Source: CAZHZT01 sp964537285 (GTDB taxonomy: Bacteria; Bacteroidota; Bacteroidia; Chitinophagales; Saprospiraceae). Taken from it: a stretch of DNA of 64,000 bases. The DNA lies in the NCBI GenBank assembly GCA_964537285.1, contig CAZHZT010000013.1, positions 1 to 64,000 of the forward strand, read 5' to 3'. The notes beneath the pieces are model-generated. The model did not search any database. It was given only the letters and a program-made list of their open reading frames with translations, and had not been told where the DNA came from. How positions within the stretch are numbered: the stretch's first letter is position 1; every line of letters begins with the position of its first letter. Positions 30,395 to 41,290 of this stretch are shown here, in pieces. The position numbers and the translations under genes were made by a program.

Positions 30395-33300
30395 ATGAGA
30401 AAGATAGGTTTACTCTTGTTACTGGCATGGGTGATCTCTGCCAATATTAATGCGCAGTGTAATGACCCGGCGCCACCGTCACTGACTTGTTCTGTTGCAG
30501 GTCAACCAGAAAATGTTTTATGTACCCTGGATGGGTACTGTTCAACTTCTAATTCAAATCCAAATACTCAAAATGTACCGCCTTCCTTTTGCGGTTCAGT
30601 TGAAAATAACGTCTGGCTGGCCTTTGTGGCAGGCTCTACGGATCTTCAAATAGGCATTGACGTGGAAAATTGCAGCAACGGAGATGGGCTACAAGCCCAG
30701 ATCTACAGCGATTGCAATAGCTATACCCCCGTATCCAATTGCTGGAACCCTGCTACAGAAGAAGATGGGATTCTCACTTGCACCAACCTGGTTATTGGTC
30801 AAACTTATTATCTGATGCTGGATGGCTGGGCCGGGGATTTTTGTGATTTTACCCTTACAGAAATTTCAGGCTCTACCTCTCCTCCCATCCCGGAAACACC
30901 GTCTTTCATTAGTGGCCCTACAACCGTCTGCCCAGAAGCAACAGTGACTTATTCCATACCACCCTCTTTAGGTGCTACAATGTACACCTGGACCATTCCC
31001 GGAGATGCTGCACTGCTGGGCGGCCAGGGAACCAACAGCATTGTTGTAGACTGGACTGGGAGTGTGGGTGGCCAGGTTTGTGTTATGGCTTCCAATGCTT
31101 GTAATGAAAGCGGAGAATTATGTATCGATGTGACTATCGGCCCTCCCCCTTCCCTGGAAATTGAGCAAGCAATTTGCCAGGAAGACCTGCCTATAGTTTT
31201 TGAAGGCCAGGTCATCAATCAGGCCGGGTCTTATTCTGTTACTTACGTAAACGAATTTGGCTGCGATAGTATCGTTACATTAGATCTGGAGGTATTCACT
31301 CCTTTTCCAACCACTGTTTATGCAACCATATGTGAAGGAGATACTTATACCGTTGGAAATGCAACCTTCGCACAAACTGGCGTTTACCCTATTCCCTTGC
31401 AAACTCCGGAGGGTTGCGATAGCCTCGTAACGCTTGAATTAACGGTTCTTCAGGCCAATCCAATTATTATTCAGCCCGAGCCGATCACATGCCTGTCCAT
31501 CACAACACTTTTGGATGGTTCTCAATCGACTTCCGGCCCGGCAGTAAGCTATTTATGGACAACTTTGGACGGAATAATCTGCGGGAACCCCACGAGTCCT
31601 ATCTCCGCAGCTTGTGCTAGCGGAACTTACGAGCTAACGGTCAACCATTTTCAGAACGGCGTCCTATGCACCAATACCGCTTCAATAACCGTAATAGAAA
31701 ATTTTGATCCGCCTTTAGTAGAAGCAGGACCATCAAAGGATATCAACTGTGTACAAAGCTGCGTAACACTTGAGGGAAGTTACTCTAATGCCGGAACCAA
31801 CGTAGTAGTGGAATGGTTCGGCCCCAATTCATTTTATTCCAATGCGCTCTCCCCGGTGGTTTGCGACCCCGGAAATTATACCCTCTCCATCCTTAATCTG
31901 GACAATGGCTGCTCGGACAGCGACTTAGTGGTTGTTCAGGCAGATACAACACTGCCATCTGTTGATGCCGGCCCTGCTCAAACGCTAAATTGTGTTTCCC
32001 CTACCGTCTTGCTTAATGGCTCTGGCTCAGAACCTGCAGGCAATATCACTTTTAACTGGCAGGCACCAAACGGGAACACTATAGGTGAGCTGGCTGAAGT
32101 AAGCGTGAATGCCCCGGGAATCTATGAATTGATTGTTGTTGACACCACGAATTCTTGTACTGCCAGCGATACCGTAAAGGTATCTCTTGATAATACCTTA
32201 CCTGTTGCCAATGCCGGTAGTAATGCCACCATTAATTGTTTAGCACCTACGGTTACCTTGAATGGGAACGGCTCCACGGATAATGGAAACACCATCTTCG
32301 AATGGTTTCTAGATAATAATTTAGTTGGGGATACAGTCTCGGTTGAGGTAAATACCTCGGGAAGTTATACGTTGATAGTTACAGATACCACCAATGGGTG
32401 TTCATCTTCAGATATGGCAAGTGTAAGCGAAAACATCGAAACGCCCATTGCCCAAGCTAACGCACTGGGTCAACTAACTTGTACTAACCAACTGGTCACT
32501 CTGGACGCCTCGGGGTCTTCTTCGACTAATACGACTTATTTATGGGAACGATCTCCGGGATCCCTGGTTGGCTCCGGCTTCTCAATTACAGTTAATGAAG
32601 CAGGTACATACGTGTTAACGGTTGTAAACCTTGCAAACGGATGTGAAGCTAAAGATACTATTGAAGTTACTGAAGATCAAAATTTCCCAATCTCCTCCCC
32701 TAGCGTTTCTGGTCAATTAACATGTTCTACTCCCCAGGTTGACCTGAATATAGGTTCCTCTTCAACAGGTTCGACCTACAGCTATCAATGGCTTAATCCT
32801 TCCGGGAATGTAATTTCAAACAATTCCTCCGTTTCTGTTTTCAGCCCAGGAGACTTTACCCTCATTGTTACCAACTCTTTTAATGGATGTACCGCATCAT
32901 CAGACATTACCGTACTCCAGGATATCATTGAACCAGTCGCAGATCCAGGCAATGACTTCACCTTAGATTGTAATAATACAAGCTTTATATTAGATGGAAG
33001 CAACTCTTCTCCTGTTTCCAATATTAGCTTCGAGTGGGAAGATGAAAACGGTACAATCGCCAATTCATCAACAACAGAAATCGACGTACCCGGAGATTAT
33101 ACGCTGATTGTCACAAATAATTTGAATGGCTGCTCAGATGAAGCCAGCGTTACTATATCTGAAGATTTAACGTTGCCTACTGCTAATGCAGGAACAAACC
33201 AGATAATCAATTGTATCGATACTTCAGTTGAATTAAACGGCTCTGGTTCCGGTGGCATCCCGAACTATCAGCTAGAGTGGCAAACGAGTGACGGAATAGC

Positions 33301-36300
33301 TATTGGAACCAACGAAAATATTATGGTGAGCAATCCGGATACCTTTACCCTGGTAGCAACCAATACGGATAATGGTTGCTCCGTTTCCGATGAGGTTATC
33401 GTCAATGAAAATATAGTAAACCCCACAGCAGTAGCTGGCCAGGATAGCATTCTTAATTGTATTGTTACTTCTATAAAATTAGATGGAGGCAATTCTACGG
33501 CTCAGAGTAACATTGAATATGAATGGTCAATAAATGGCGCTCCGATTGCCAGTACTGCTTCAACCAATATCAATGCTCCAGGTACTTACAACCTTCTTGT
33601 TACTGATACTGAAAATGGCTGTACCGATACAGATGAGATTTTTATTGATCAGGATATCGACCAGCCCACTTCTGAAGCAGGCCCGGAAAATGTTCTCACC
33701 TGTTCATCAACCTTTGTAACACTAGAAGGCTCAGGTTCCAGCACCGGAGCTGATTTTAGCTATACCTGGCTAAATGCAGGGGGAGTTACCGTGGGAACCG
33801 AGCTTACTACTAATGTAGATCAAACTGGAACATACACCCTTATTGTTACCGATACAACCAATGGATGTACCGCTGCTGATCAAACGCTTGTCAATCCGGA
33901 CAATGACCTACCGCTCGCTGTAGCCAATGCATCAGGCATCCTTACTTGCGCTGTCGGGCAAATTTCTGTTTCTTCCACAGGCTCTACTTCTGGTCCGGAT
34001 ATCGTTTACTCCTGGCAAGATTCGGATATGAACCCTATTGGCACCGGAAGCTCTGTTGATGTAATCCAGCCAGGAGTTTACACCTTAACGGTCGAAAACA
34101 ATCAGAATGGTTGTTCAGCTACTTCAACCGTTGCTGTTAATCAAAACATCGTAGCTCCTGGCGTAGAGGTACTTCCTCCAAATATAATTACTTGCGAAAC
34201 GCCTTTTTCTTTCCTGGATGCTACCGGAACAAGCGGAGGCGATAGTTTAATATTTCAGTGGTTTGACCCAAGTGGAACCGTAATAGCAGATACGGATACT
34301 TTGACCGTGTATTCTATCGGAAGTTTTGTACTTACCGTTTCTAACCCGGATAACGGATGTGTGGCTTCTTCGGCCCTTAATATTACCGAAGATACGACCA
34401 TCCCTGTTGCTGAGGCAGGCACTAGCGATACGATAACGTGTACTCAAACTAGCGTCATCCTTGATGGAAGTAATTCTACCCAGGGGGCTGATATTGAGTA
34501 CACCTGGTCCAACTCCTTGGGGGAAAACATAAGTGAAGAAATAAGTCTGGAAATTACAGATCCAGATACTTACGCACTATTGGTGACCAATACCACCAAT
34601 GGTTGTACCGCTACAGATAATTTGATTATTTCAGAAGATACTGAAGTTCCCTCTGCAGCAGCCGGGTCGGATACTATTTTAAATTGTATAACTACCCTTA
34701 CTTCTATCGGAGCCTCAGGCACATCTGTAGGAAATGAATTTGTTTATTCCTGGACAAACGCCAGCGATTCCACAATAGGCACAACTCCATTCATAAATAT
34801 TTTTGAGCCCGGTAATTACTCCCTCGAAGTTTTAAATACCGAAAACGGATGTATTGATAGTGATAATGTAGTTGTAAACCAAGATACCATTAGCCCGACT
34901 GCTGCCGCGGGTACTGACGGAGTTCTTACCTGCAACAATCCATCTTTTATTTTAGATGGTAGCAGTTCTAGTTTGGGTCAAATATTTAATTACGAATGGA
35001 CAGATTCAAGCGGTAATGTCCTTAGTAATATGCTAACACTGAGTGTAAATACCCCCAACATCTACACACTCAATGTCCTGAATACAGAAAATGGCTGTCA
35101 AGCGAATGCTCAGGCTATGGTCACTTCTAATGCCGGCCTTCCGACTATTCAGGCCACTGTAAGCGATACGCTTACTTGTGATGTCACAGCGGTCACTTTA
35201 GACGGGAGCAGTTCTACAAGCTCTACAGGCACTAACCTCCAATTTTCTTGGTCTAACTCCGGGGGCAATGTAGTAAGTACCCAAGCATCTACTACAATAA
35301 ATGATCCCGGAACTTATTCATTAACAGCTACAGACCCCGCCAACGGATGTTCGGCTTCTCAATCATTAGAAGTGGAACAAAATGTAGTTGAGCCTACTGC
35401 CAACGCCGGAACCAACGATACCCTAACCTGCACATTCACATCCGTGCAATTGAATGCTTCTGCCTCTTCAGGTAATAACCTGCAATTCGAGTGGTTTGAT
35501 TCTGATGGCCAAACTGTCGGACAAACAGATATATTCGATATAAATATTCCCGGCACCTACGAACTACTGGTTACTGATGGAATTAACGGCTGTACGGATG
35601 CTGCTTCGGTAATCATCAGTCAGGATACACTTAGGCCTATTGCCGATGCTGGCCCGCAAGGTTTATTAACCTGTGAATCCGAAACCTTCACCCTAAATGG
35701 AAGTTCCAGTTCTCAAGGTGCCCAATTTGCATATAACTGGTTAGACAATTCTGGAAACAGCATATCTGATCAGATTTCCACAAATACTATTGCTGCCGGC
35801 AACTACACCCTGGAAATAACCAATACGCTTAATGGCTGCAGTGCTTCTTCCTCTACTATCGTGAATATTGATACCATAACCCCCATCGCCAATGCCGGCC
35901 CAGATGGGGAATTGACCTGTGATCTGGTCAATATTACCTTGGATGGAAGTGCTTCCTCTGCTAATGGAACAGCACAATTTGTCTGGCTGGACACCCTTGG
36001 AAACACCCTTGGCCTTCAAACAAATATCAATATAAACAAACCCGGAGAGTACACCATCGTCGTGACGGATCTCGACAATGGCTGCCTTTCCTCAGATGTT
36101 GTTGAAATCACACAGGATGTTGCCCTTCCAACAGTAACTATTTTGCCCCCGGATACGCTCACTTGCACAACAGTTAATATTGACCTTAGTAGTCAGGGAT
36201 CGAGCACAGGTAATGAATTTGCCTATGATTGGAGCGATCCCAATAGCCAAAGCATTGGTGATCAACCAACTTTGAACGTTGAGGCTCCCGGCACATATCA

Positions 36301-38653
36301 ATTGACTATTGAAAATACGTTCAATGGCTGTAGTACGAACTCGACAGTGGAAGTCATTCAGGATACTTTAGTTCCCAATGCGATCGCTAATGTAAATGAA
36401 ATACTAACTTGCCAGCTTACTTCCTTAGATATCGACGGAAGTCAATCATCTGGTAATGCTCCATTATTGTACGAGTGGTTCTTTAATGGAAACGCTACCG
36501 GAAGTGATTCGATTCTAACCGTTATTGAACCGGGGGATTACCAACTCATGGTCACCAATTCATTTAATGGTTGTGAAGATGCTACTTCAGTAACCGTTAA
36601 TCAAGATACCGTACATCCTTTTATTACGGCTCAATTTTCTGATACACTTAGTTGTACGACACTTTCGAGTATTCTCGATGGGAATGGCTCTTCTTCAGGC
36701 ACTATATTCGAGTATCAATGGACGAACCAAAGCGGTGGCTTGATTAGTCAGGAAATAGATGTTGAAGTAAATGAACCAGGAGACTACTCCTTTTCAATAT
36801 TAAATACAGATAATGGCTGCCAAAGTAATCTTAACCTTTTCGTTCCATTAAATGATGTACTTCCGACTGCCCAGGCAAATGTTTCGGATGTTCTAACTTG
36901 TACCACCCTTTCTATCCCCGTCGACAATGGTGGTTCCAGCACCGGAGCATTTACCTATGATTGGATAGACACCGACAGCATAACCATTTTGGGTAATGAT
37001 AATGTGTTGATTGTAGATCAACCCGGGGTCTATACCCTTATGGTAACAGATGTAATTAATGGTTGCACCTCTACAGATACCGTTGAAGTACAACAAAATG
37101 TCGAAAACCCGGAAGCAATCATAGATCCCAATAACACCTTTTTAATTACTTGTGATGATCCGATCATTAACCTCGACGGATTACCATCTCAACCTGGAGG
37201 CCAATTGACCTTTGATTGGGTATTTGAAGGCAGTAGTATTTCTTCTACAAATACGGCTTCCGCCGAAAACCCGGGATCTTACCTACTTACAGTTACAGAT
37301 ATTGTCAATGGATGTATTGATACCGCTACAGTTATTGTAAATGAAGACACCAATCCACCTTTTGTGAGTATTGCTCAACCCGATTTAATTACTTGTTCTG
37401 TGAATAACGTTTCCCTTGATGGAAGTAATTCTTCAACTGGCCCCAATTTCGGTTTGGAATGGTCTGGTCCACAAGTAGATGGTGATATAAATGCTGCGGT
37501 TACCGTAGCTGGTGCTCCTGGTGTTTACCAACTAATAGTGACTAATTTAAGTACCGGATGTACAAACAGTAGTACGGCAATTGTAGGCACCGACACCATA
37601 GCTCCTCTGGCTGTGGCTTCAGCAAATGAAACGATAGATTGCATTATACTGGAAGTTTCACTAGATGGCCAAGGCTCATCGGAAGGAGACGATTTCACTT
37701 ACCAATGGACAAGCCAGGACGGACAAATAATTTCTGGCAACAGTTCCTTAAACCCTATGGTCAACAGTGCCGGCACCTATGAACTAGTAGTTACGAATCA
37801 AGACAATGGGTGTACAGCCAATGATTTTGCTCAAGTCATCGCCAATAATTCACCTCCGACAAATATCATTGCAAGCTTCAAATTGCCGTCTTGCTATGGA
37901 GATAATGATGGTCAAATTACTATTGAAGGAGCAACCGGAGGTACCCCTCCGTTCCTTTACGCATTCAATGAGGAAGATGTTTTCAAAAGCGATACCATTT
38001 TCAATAGCTTAAGTGCAGGGACTTACCCGGTTACCATCCAGGACATCAATGGCTGCGAATGGAGCGGCGAGCTTTTCCTCGATCAACCTGAAGAAATAGC
38101 CGCTGAACTGGGCAGTGAATTAACAATCATTTTGGGAGAAGCTGCCCGCTTGCAAGTTGAAACCAACCGCCTTGACGAGGCCTTGCAAAGTGTAAGCTGG
38201 GAATACTACGCAGACGGCAAGCTTTGCTTTGGAAGCATTGATGAAGATTGCAGAACCTTCATCGATACGCCATTCATAAATACCACATACCAAGTTGTAG
38301 TGGTTGATACCAATGGCTGTAGTGCCAGCGATGAAATTTTTGTTAGAGTTAAAAAGGATCGGGATGTTTTCATTCCATCGGCTTTTTCACCTAATGGCGA
38401 TTCTAACAATGATCGATTTGGAATATTCACAGGAGAAAATGCTATTCAAATCAAGCGTTTCTCTGTTTTCGACCGCTGGGGAGACATCGTTTTCGACAGA
38501 GATAATTTTGCGCCTAATGATCCATCCAATAGTTGGGACGGAACTTTTAGAGGCCAAAATGTCAATCCCGGCGTTTATATTTACATGGCAGAAATTGAAT
38601 TTATTGATGGTAAAGTTATTTTGTATAAAGGCGACGTGACTGTCGTCAAATAA
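30395..38653 (+). CDS. Giant Cys-paired repeat adhesin, T9SS type B cargo (2752 aa)
   Basis: This is an exported repeat protein. The ATG at 30395 is preferred over the TTG one codon earlier; it gives a signal peptide of ~20 residues ending NAQC. Residues ~21-165 (CNDPAPPSLTC, VWLAFVAGSTDLQIGIDVENC) are clearly homologous to the N-terminus of the SprB-repeat adhesin at 147-9443. An Ig-like segment and two GCDS modules follow. I count 26 modules of ~80-85 aa with an LTC start, an LDGSxSS segment, a W core and an NGC end, like those of the gene at 21086. One SprB-like repeat (SCYGDNDGQI) and a type B sorting domain (FIPSAFSPNGDSNND to GDVTVVK) end the protein. It ends at a bidirectional hairpin. 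Adhesion is inferred from architecture. Confidence 0.9.
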   Translation: MRKIGLLLLLAWVISANINAQCNDPAPPSLTCSVAGQPENVLCTLDGYCSTSNSNPNTQNVPPSFCGSVENNVWLAFVAGSTDLQIGIDVENCSNGDGLQAQIYSDCNSYTPVSNCWNPATEEDGILTCTNLVIGQTYYLMLDGWAGDFCDFTLTEISGSTSPPIPETPSFISGPTTVCPEATVTYSIPPSLGATMYTWTIPGDAALLGGQGTNSIVVDWTGSVGGQVCVMASNACNESGELCIDVTIGPPPSLEIEQAICQEDLPIVFEGQVINQAGSYSVTYVNEFGCDSIVTLDLEVFTPFPTTVYATICEGDTYTVGNATFAQTGVYPIPLQTPEGCDSLVTLELTVLQANPIIIQPEPITCLSITTLLDGSQSTSGPAVSYLWTTLDGIICGNPTSPISAACASGTYELTVNHFQNGVLCTNTASITVIENFDPPLVEAGPSKDINCVQSCVTLEGSYSNAGTNVVVEWFGPNSFYSNALSPVVCDPGNYTLSILNLDNGCSDSDLVVVQADTTLPSVDAGPAQTLNCVSPTVLLNGSGSEPAGNITFNWQAPNGNTIGELAEVSVNAPGIYELIVVDTTNSCTASDTVKVSLDNTLPVANAGSNATINCLAPTVTLNGNGSTDNGNTIFEWFLDNNLVGDTVSVEVNTSGSYTLIVTDTTNGCSSSDMASVSENIETPIAQANALGQLTCTNQLVTLDASGSSSTNTTYLWERSPGSLVGSGFSITVNEAGTYVLTVVNLANGCEAKDTIEVTEDQNFPISSPSVSGQLTCSTPQVDLNIGSSSTGSTYSYQWLNPSGNVISNNSSVSVFSPGDFTLIVTNSFNGCTASSDITVLQDIIEPVADPGNDFTLDCNNTSFILDGSNSSPVSNISFEWEDENGTIANSSTTEIDVPGDYTLIVTNNLNGCSDEASVTISEDLTLPTANAGTNQIINCIDTSVELNGSGSGGIPNYQLEWQTSDGIAIGTNENIMVSNPDTFTLVATNTDNGCSVSDEVIVNENIVNPTAVAGQDSILNCIVTSIKLDGGNSTAQSNIEYEWSINGAPIASTASTNINAPGTYNLLVTDTENGCTDTDEIFIDQDIDQPTSEAGPENVLTCSSTFVTLEGSGSSTGADFSYTWLNAGGVTVGTELTTNVDQTGTYTLIVTDTTNGCTAADQTLVNPDNDLPLAVANASGILTCAVGQISVSSTGSTSGPDIVYSWQDSDMNPIGTGSSVDVIQPGVYTLTVENNQNGCSATSTVAVNQNIVAPGVEVLPPNIITCETPFSFLDATGTSGGDSLIFQWFDPSGTVIADTDTLTVYSIGSFVLTVSNPDNGCVASSALNITEDTTIPVAEAGTSDTITCTQTSVILDGSNSTQGADIEYTWSNSLGENISEEISLEITDPDTYALLVTNTTNGCTATDNLIISEDTEVPSAAAGSDTILNCITTLTSIGASGTSVGNEFVYSWTNASDSTIGTTPFINIFEPGNYSLEVLNTENGCIDSDNVVVNQDTISPTAAAGTDGVLTCNNPSFILDGSSSSLGQIFNYEWTDSSGNVLSNMLTLSVNTPNIYTLNVLNTENGCQANAQAMVTSNAGLPTIQATVSDTLTCDVTAVTLDGSSSTSSTGTNLQFSWSNSGGNVVSTQASTTINDPGTYSLTATDPANGCSASQSLEVEQNVVEPTANAGTNDTLTCTFTSVQLNASASSGNNLQFEWFDSDGQTVGQTDIFDINIPGTYELLVTDGINGCTDAASVIISQDTLRPIADAGPQGLLTCESETFTLNGSSSSQGAQFAYNWLDNSGNSISDQISTNTIAAGNYTLEITNTLNGCSASSSTIVNIDTITPIANAGPDGELTCDLVNITLDGSASSANGTAQFVWLDTLGNTLGLQTNININKPGEYTIVVTDLDNGCLSSDVVEITQDVALPTVTILPPDTLTCTTVNIDLSSQGSSTGNEFAYDWSDPNSQSIGDQPTLNVEAPGTYQLTIENTFNGCSTNSTVEVIQDTLVPNAIANVNEILTCQLTSLDIDGSQSSGNAPLLYEWFFNGNATGSDSILTVIEPGDYQLMVTNSFNGCEDATSVTVNQDTVHPFITAQFSDTLSCTTLSSILDGNGSSSGTIFEYQWTNQSGGLISQEIDVEVNEPGDYSFSILNTDNGCQSNLNLFVPLNDVLPTAQANVSDVLTCTTLSIPVDNGGSSTGAFTYDWIDTDSITILGNDNVLIVDQPGVYTLMVTDVINGCTSTDTVEVQQNVENPEAIIDPNNTFLITCDDPIINLDGLPSQPGGQLTFDWVFEGSSISSTNTASAENPGSYLLTVTDIVNGCIDTATVIVNEDTNPPFVSIAQPDLITCSVNNVSLDGSNSSTGPNFGLEWSGPQVDGDINAAVTVAGAPGVYQLIVTNLSTGCTNSSTAIVGTDTIAPLAVASANETIDCIILEVSLDGQGSSEGDDFTYQWTSQDGQIISGNSSLNPMVNSAGTYELVVTNQDNGCTANDFAQVIANNSPPTNIIASFKLPSCYGDNDGQITIEGATGGTPPFLYAFNEEDVFKSDTIFNSLSAGTYPVTIQDINGCEWSGELFLDQPEEIAAELGSELTIILGEAARLQVETNRLDEALQSVSWEYYADGKLCFGSIDEDCRTFIDTPFINTTYQVVVVDTNGCSASDEIFVRVKKDRDVFIPSAFSPNGDSNNDRFGIFTGENAIQIKRFSVFDRWGDIVFDRDNFAPNDPSNSWDGTFRGQNVNPGVYIYMAEIEFIDGKVILYKGDVTVVK

Positions 38654-38705
38654 TAACATGAGTAGATAAATCTATGCTTAACAGCGCTATGCAAAGATTT
38701 TCACT

Positions 38706-38745
38706 AAACATGGCTCATCCCGAAAATTCGGGATGAGCCATGTTT
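38706..38745. terminator. Bidirectional terminator between convergent genes
   Basis: AAACATGGCTCATCCCGAA pairs with TTCGGGATGAGCCATGTTT, a 19-bp stem with a 2-nt gap. T-rich sequence follows on the plus strand (TTTTTATTTC). It sits between the stop of the plus-strand adhesin (38653) and the stop of the minus-strand TonB receptor (38753). It belongs to the type II palindrome family. Confidence 0.75.
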
Positions 38746-38752
38746 TTATTTC

Positions 38753-41227
38753 TTAAAAATCTACACTCAAGCCAACCAACACATTCCTGCCAGCCTGAGG
38801 GAAAAAACCGGTCAAATTATACCGGTTTCCACCTTCCAATTGTGTGTAAGGGTCTACAGACCTGTTGTCAAAACCAGCAATATAACGATACGTCCAGGCA
38901 TTCGATGAATATCGGGCATCAAATACGTTCCGGACGAGCAGAAGTAGCTTAATCGATTGTATCGATTTAAGCTTAAGCTCATAATTTACTCTAAAATCAC
39001 TGTAAAAATAAGGATCAATGCTTGCTGATTCTCTGGACGTATTATCTATGTACTGACGACTTACATACTTTCCAAGCAGGCTGCATTCCAACTTTTGTTT
39101 GCTCGAATTGATCAAGGTATACGTTAATCCCCCGTTAAATAGAACACTTGGCGAAAATGCCAGATTCGTATTGGAATGCTCCACCACTTCTTGTCCTCCG
39201 GTATCCCAATTATCAATGTATTCCGTAAAAGAAGGAATAATATTTTCGCTCAGTGTTAGTGCTCCATCCAAAGTCAAACGATCCGTCATTTCCCACTGAC
39301 CTATCCATTCTACCCCCAGGCGATAGCTATCCGGAATATTTACACGTACAGGTAATGCATCCTGATTAATCTGCCCTGTCAAAGCCAGTTGATCAATATA
39401 TTTCATATAGAACCCATTAATATTAATTCTTTTATCGCTCCATGCACGTTCATAGCCCAATTCTACATCTAGTAAGGTTTCATGTTCTGGCAGTCGGTCA
39501 GGATCTGCATCTAAGAAATCAAAACGACCTGGTTCTCTGTTGGCTACAGCAAAAGAAGAATATATGCGCGTTTGATTATCGGGTCGATAGGTAATGCCTA
39601 CCTTCGGGTTAAAGAAATGGTAATCGTTGCTTATTTTTCTGCTTCGATCCAGGGTTTCCAAATCATATCGTACATTTCGATACTGTAGATCTGTATATAC
39701 ACTCCATTGACGATTAAAAGATATATCGCCTTTGACGTAGGTTGTAATATCCGTTTTGTCAGCATCCGCGTCATAGTAGCGGTACCCTTGCTCTGCAGAA
39801 ACGGCATATTCCGCCCAAATGATTTCTCCAAAATGATTGCCTATATAGTGATTGGCTGCTCCACCAAAGCTAAAATTCCAGTTATTTCCTTTTGTCTCCA
39901 GATAGTAAACGGCCCCAAAAAAATGATTGTCCAGCCAACGGCGCCGAATCAAACTAGTGTTTGTAATGGTATCTCCTCCGATTTCCAAGTCAGGCAGGCC
40001 ATAAAAAGAAAAACTGGATTCGAAAGCATTTAACTCTCTGTCAATATATTCTTCAAAAAAGCCCTGGCCTCTGGTGTAATGCCCGCTAAGATTTAGCATC
40101 CAATTGCCTCCCAGTTCTTGCTGATAATGCAATTGATGATGGGTTTGAGTATAATCATCCACTTGATTGTCGTGGAAGCTTCCATCGGCTTTTGCCCCGG
40201 CAGGGTTAAAGGTACGCTGTTCTTCATCATCCACGAATTGAGCGGGCACCCCGAACCAAGCCTGGTAAGTCACTTCATGTCCATGGATCAAGATTGCATT
40301 CAAACGGCTTTTCTTACCCCAATAATTAGCGGATAAATAATAAGACTCCAACTCTGCTTCCGCCCGATCAATATAGCCGTCCGATTCAATCCTGGAAAGG
40401 CGACCTTCTACAGTAAAACGCTTATTAATAAGGCCACTGCCAAAATTGATACTACTTTTCAGCGTACCAAAGGATCCGATAGCACCACTTATGGTCCCGA
40501 ACGGACGTTCATTTCTGCTTAAAGTATTCAGGTGCACTCCCGCACCAAATGCACCGGCACCATTAGTCGAAACACCCACGCCCCTTTGTATTTGAACACT
40601 TTCTACAGAACTGGCAAAATCGGGAAGGTTGACCCAGAAAGTCCCTTGCGATTCAGAATCATTCAAGGCTACTCCGTTTATTGTTACATTGGTTCTCGTA
40701 CCATCGCTCCCCCGGATTCGCAAACCCGTATAGCCTATACCCGTACCGGAATCGGAGGTTTCAACGGCTGAAGGTGTCCATTTTAATAAAAAGGGCATAT
40801 CTTGACCTACATTGGTTTGCTCCAAATCCTTTTCATACACATTAGAAAAACTAAATGGAGCAGACTTGTCCACCCGATAATCAATTATTGGGCCCGCCAG
40901 CTTAACACTTCGGGCTTTTAAGGACAGCTCTAAAGAAAATTGCTCCTTTCCGGATACAATAGCTATGGGCAAATTAAAATCCTTATATCCCATGAAAGCT
41001 GCGGTTAGTTGATACTCACCAGGCTCCAGGTCTAAATTGGAGATACTGAAATTTCCCCACTCATCAGCAACCGCCCCTTTGCTCATATCTTCAATGAACA
41101 CAGAAGCGAACATCAGGGGCTCCCCCGTCTGATCATCCCTAATAATGCCTTCAATATTGACCTGAGCACTTAAATAATTAAAAATTAATAAACAAGCGGC
41201 AAGTTTAATTAGTCTTGATGCACGCAT
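38753..41227 (-). CDS. TonB-dependent outer-membrane receptor, probably for thiamine or a precursor (824 aa)
   Basis: This outer-membrane active transporter is energised by TonB. The ATG at 41227 is preferred over a TTG two codons earlier. A signal peptide (to YLSAQ) is followed by a carboxypeptidase-like regulatory domain (~24-110, VNIEGIIRDDQTGEPLMFASVFIED), common in Bacteroidota receptors. A plug domain comes next (~125-240, with GTRTNVTINGVALND and VQIQRGVGVSTNGAGAFG), then a ~580-residue beta-barrel ending VLVGLSVDF with a terminal Phe. The substrate call rests on the TPP riboswitch at 41414-41510 on the same strand; thiamine-regulated receptors of this kind are known in Bacteroidota. 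No inner-membrane PnuT-like permease is adjacent. A long inverted repeat separates the riboswitch from the start codon. Confidence 0.9.
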   Translation of the reverse strand: MRASRLIKLAACLLIFNYLSAQVNIEGIIRDDQTGEPLMFASVFIEDMSKGAVADEWGNFSISNLDLEPGEYQLTAAFMGYKDFNLPIAIVSGKEQFSLELSLKARSVKLAGPIIDYRVDKSAPFSFSNVYEKDLEQTNVGQDMPFLLKWTPSAVETSDSGTGIGYTGLRIRGSDGTRTNVTINGVALNDSESQGTFWVNLPDFASSVESVQIQRGVGVSTNGAGAFGAGVHLNTLSRNERPFGTISGAIGSFGTLKSSINFGSGLINKRFTVEGRLSRIESDGYIDRAEAELESYYLSANYWGKKSRLNAILIHGHEVTYQAWFGVPAQFVDDEEQRTFNPAGAKADGSFHDNQVDDYTQTHHQLHYQQELGGNWMLNLSGHYTRGQGFFEEYIDRELNAFESSFSFYGLPDLEIGGDTITNTSLIRRRWLDNHFFGAVYYLETKGNNWNFSFGGAANHYIGNHFGEIIWAEYAVSAEQGYRYYDADADKTDITTYVKGDISFNRQWSVYTDLQYRNVRYDLETLDRSRKISNDYHFFNPKVGITYRPDNQTRIYSSFAVANREPGRFDFLDADPDRLPEHETLLDVELGYERAWSDKRININGFYMKYIDQLALTGQINQDALPVRVNIPDSYRLGVEWIGQWEMTDRLTLDGALTLSENIIPSFTEYIDNWDTGGQEVVEHSNTNLAFSPSVLFNGGLTYTLINSSKQKLECSLLGKYVSRQYIDNTSRESASIDPYFYSDFRVNYELKLKSIQSIKLLLLVRNVFDARYSSNAWTYRYIAGFDNRSVDPYTQLEGGNRYNLTGFFPQAGRNVLVGLSVDF

Positions 41228-41290
41228 AAACAAAACAGTTTTTACTCATCAGAAGCGGCCAATAAAACAAACCTGGGCAGGAAAATGAAT

